Of a stretch of DNA of 22,944 nt, positions 22,073 through 22,944 are shown in pieces (positions within the stretch are counted from its first letter, which is position 1; each line of letters begins with the position of its first letter). The stretch is from contig JAHHTN010000029.1 in the NCBI GenBank assembly GCA_020024645.1, positions 1 to 22,944 of the forward strand, read 5' to 3'. The notes below the pieces were generated by a model. That model searched no databases and had not been told where the DNA came from. It worked only from the letters and a program-made list of their open reading frames with translations. This stretch comes from Faecalimonas sp. (lineage in GTDB: Bacteria > Bacillota > Clostridia > Lachnospirales > Lachnospiraceae). Both the position numbers and the translations under genes were made by a program.

Positions 22073-22936
22073 ATGAGAGAATTTATTATTGCAACAGACA
22101 GTACAGTAGATTTACAAAAGACATTTTTGGAGGAAAATAATGTATTAACCATTTCTTTATCTTATATTATGGATGGGATTACGTATAAGGATTTGGATGG
22201 ATTATCCCATGAAGAATTTTTCGAGAAGTTGAAAAATGGTTCGCTTCCAACTACTTCTCAGATTAATCCAGAAGAAGCGAAAAAGGCATTAGAACCTGTG
22301 TTGAAAAAGGGAAAAGATATCTTATATATTGGATTTTCATCAGGCCTTAGTGGAAGTTATAATAGTGTGAGAATGGCTGCGGAAGATTTGATGGAGGAGT
22401 ATCCAGAGGCGAAAGTTGTTGTTATAGATAGTTTGTGTGCATCTATGGGAGAAGGACTTCTACTTTATAAAACATTACAGTTGAAGGAAGAGAAAAAAAG
22501 TTTTGAGGAAATTGTAAAATGGATAGAAGAGAACAAACTGCATATTTGTCATAATGTTACAGTAGATGATTTGAATCATTTGCATAGAGGTGGAAGAATT
22601 TCTAAAACAACGGCAATTTTAGGGACAATGGTTAAAATTAAACCAATTATTCATATGGATAATGAAGGGAAATTAGTTGTTATCGGCAAAGAAAGAGGAA
22701 GAAAGAAATCATTACTTACACTTTTGGATAGAATGGAAAAACAAGTGAAAGGATATGAAAATGATGTGGTAATGATTACCCATGGAGATTGCATTGAAGA
22801 TGCAAAATATTTGGAAGAACAGATAAAGAATCGTTTTGGCATAGAAAAAATTATTATTAATGGAATTGGTTCTGTAATTGGAAGTCACACAGGTGCTGGT
22901 GTTGTGGCGGTATTTTTTATGGGTAATGAAAGATAG
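22073..22936 (+). CDS. DegV family fatty-acid-binding protein (FakB-like)
   Basis: A 287-aa two-domain protein of the DegV/FakB family. Such proteins hold a fatty acid for phosphorylation by FakA, letting the cell take up external fatty acids into phospholipid. Visible features are the N-terminal TDSTVDL strand with the conserved Ser, LPTTSQINPEE, the SGLSGSYNS loop which lines the fatty-acid carboxylate site, a lysine-rich middle region, and the C-terminal IGSHTGAGVVAVFF. The length is normal and the stop is 8 bases before the window end, so the gene is complete. AGGAGGT at 22059-22065 has 7 nt spacing. No fakA is in view. It follows spoVAF by 62 nt but has no sign of sporulation control. 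Confidence 0.92.
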   Translation: MREFIIATDSTVDLQKTFLEENNVLTISLSYIMDGITYKDLDGLSHEEFFEKLKNGSLPTTSQINPEEAKKALEPVLKKGKDILYIGFSSGLSGSYNSVRMAAEDLMEEYPEAKVVVIDSLCASMGEGLLLYKTLQLKEEKKSFEEIVKWIEENKLHICHNVTVDDLNHLHRGGRISKTTAILGTMVKIKPIIHMDNEGKLVVIGKERGRKKSLLTLLDRMEKQVKGYENDVVMITHGDCIEDAKYLEEQIKNRFGIEKIIINGIGSVIGSHTGAGVVAVFFMGNER

Positions 22937-22944
22937 AGATAAGA

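Noticed and set aside
1..22944. Mobile elements, CRISPR arrays, toxin-antitoxin pairs or defence genes
   Set aside because: No transposase, integrase, direct-repeat array, or paired small toxin-like gene was seen; base and codon use are uniform across the window.

Overview
The window reads as ordinary core chromosome of a low-GC, Gram-positive, anaerobic, spore-forming Clostridia, most likely a member of the Lachnospiraceae. The evidence is A+T-rich coding sequence with strong AGGAGG-type ribosome binding sites, an oxygen-sensitive class III ribonucleotide reductase, a SpoVAF/GerA-type germination protein behind a forespore-type promoter, a T-box leader, a DUF1540 protein and a surface protein with a non-canonical sortase signal. 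The family placement is inference. I see no transposase, integrase, phage gene, CRISPR array, rRNA or tRNA gene.

Layout. 1-4.5 kb: cardiolipin synthase (its start is probably just outside the window), purA, convergent asnA sharing a 21-bp-stem terminator with purA, an unlisted 54-codon gene with a sporulation-like promoter, and a small two-helix membrane protein on the minus strand. 4.5-6.6 kb: a SEC-C zinc-motif protein, a DUF218/YdcF membrane protein and uridine kinase. 6.6-9.8 kb: a threonine T-box leader, a YbgC-like thioesterase, thrS overlapping it by one base, and a tandem DUF1540 Cys-rich protein. 9.8-13.5 kb: a minus-strand metal-permease-like protein, then AI-2E-type permease, metA and an ASCH-domain protein. 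13.5-17.2 kb: a secreted, wall-anchored metallophosphatase with a possible Pho-box array upstream, and a YibE/F membrane protein. 17.2-20.6 kb: nrdD-nrdG-dut behind a promoter with an NrdR box. 20.6-22.9 kb: spoVAF and a DegV/FakB fatty-acid-binding protein.

Functional threads. Several genes serve nucleotide metabolism: purA makes the AMP precursor, udk salvages pyrimidines, nrdDG reduces NTPs to dNTPs, and dut removes dUTP and supplies dUMP. purA and asnA both consume aspartate. thrS and metA belong to threonine charging and methionine synthesis. Most of these genes are recognisable families and I found no convincing undescribed multi-gene system. The items most worth a second look are regulatory or small: the 54-aa gene with a sigma-E-like promoter and a foreign terminator inside its coding end, the Pho-box-like 11-bp repeats before the phosphatase, the sigma-F/G-type promoter of spoVAF, the thioesterase placed under threonine T-box control, and the MetA residue that predicts acetyl-CoA use.
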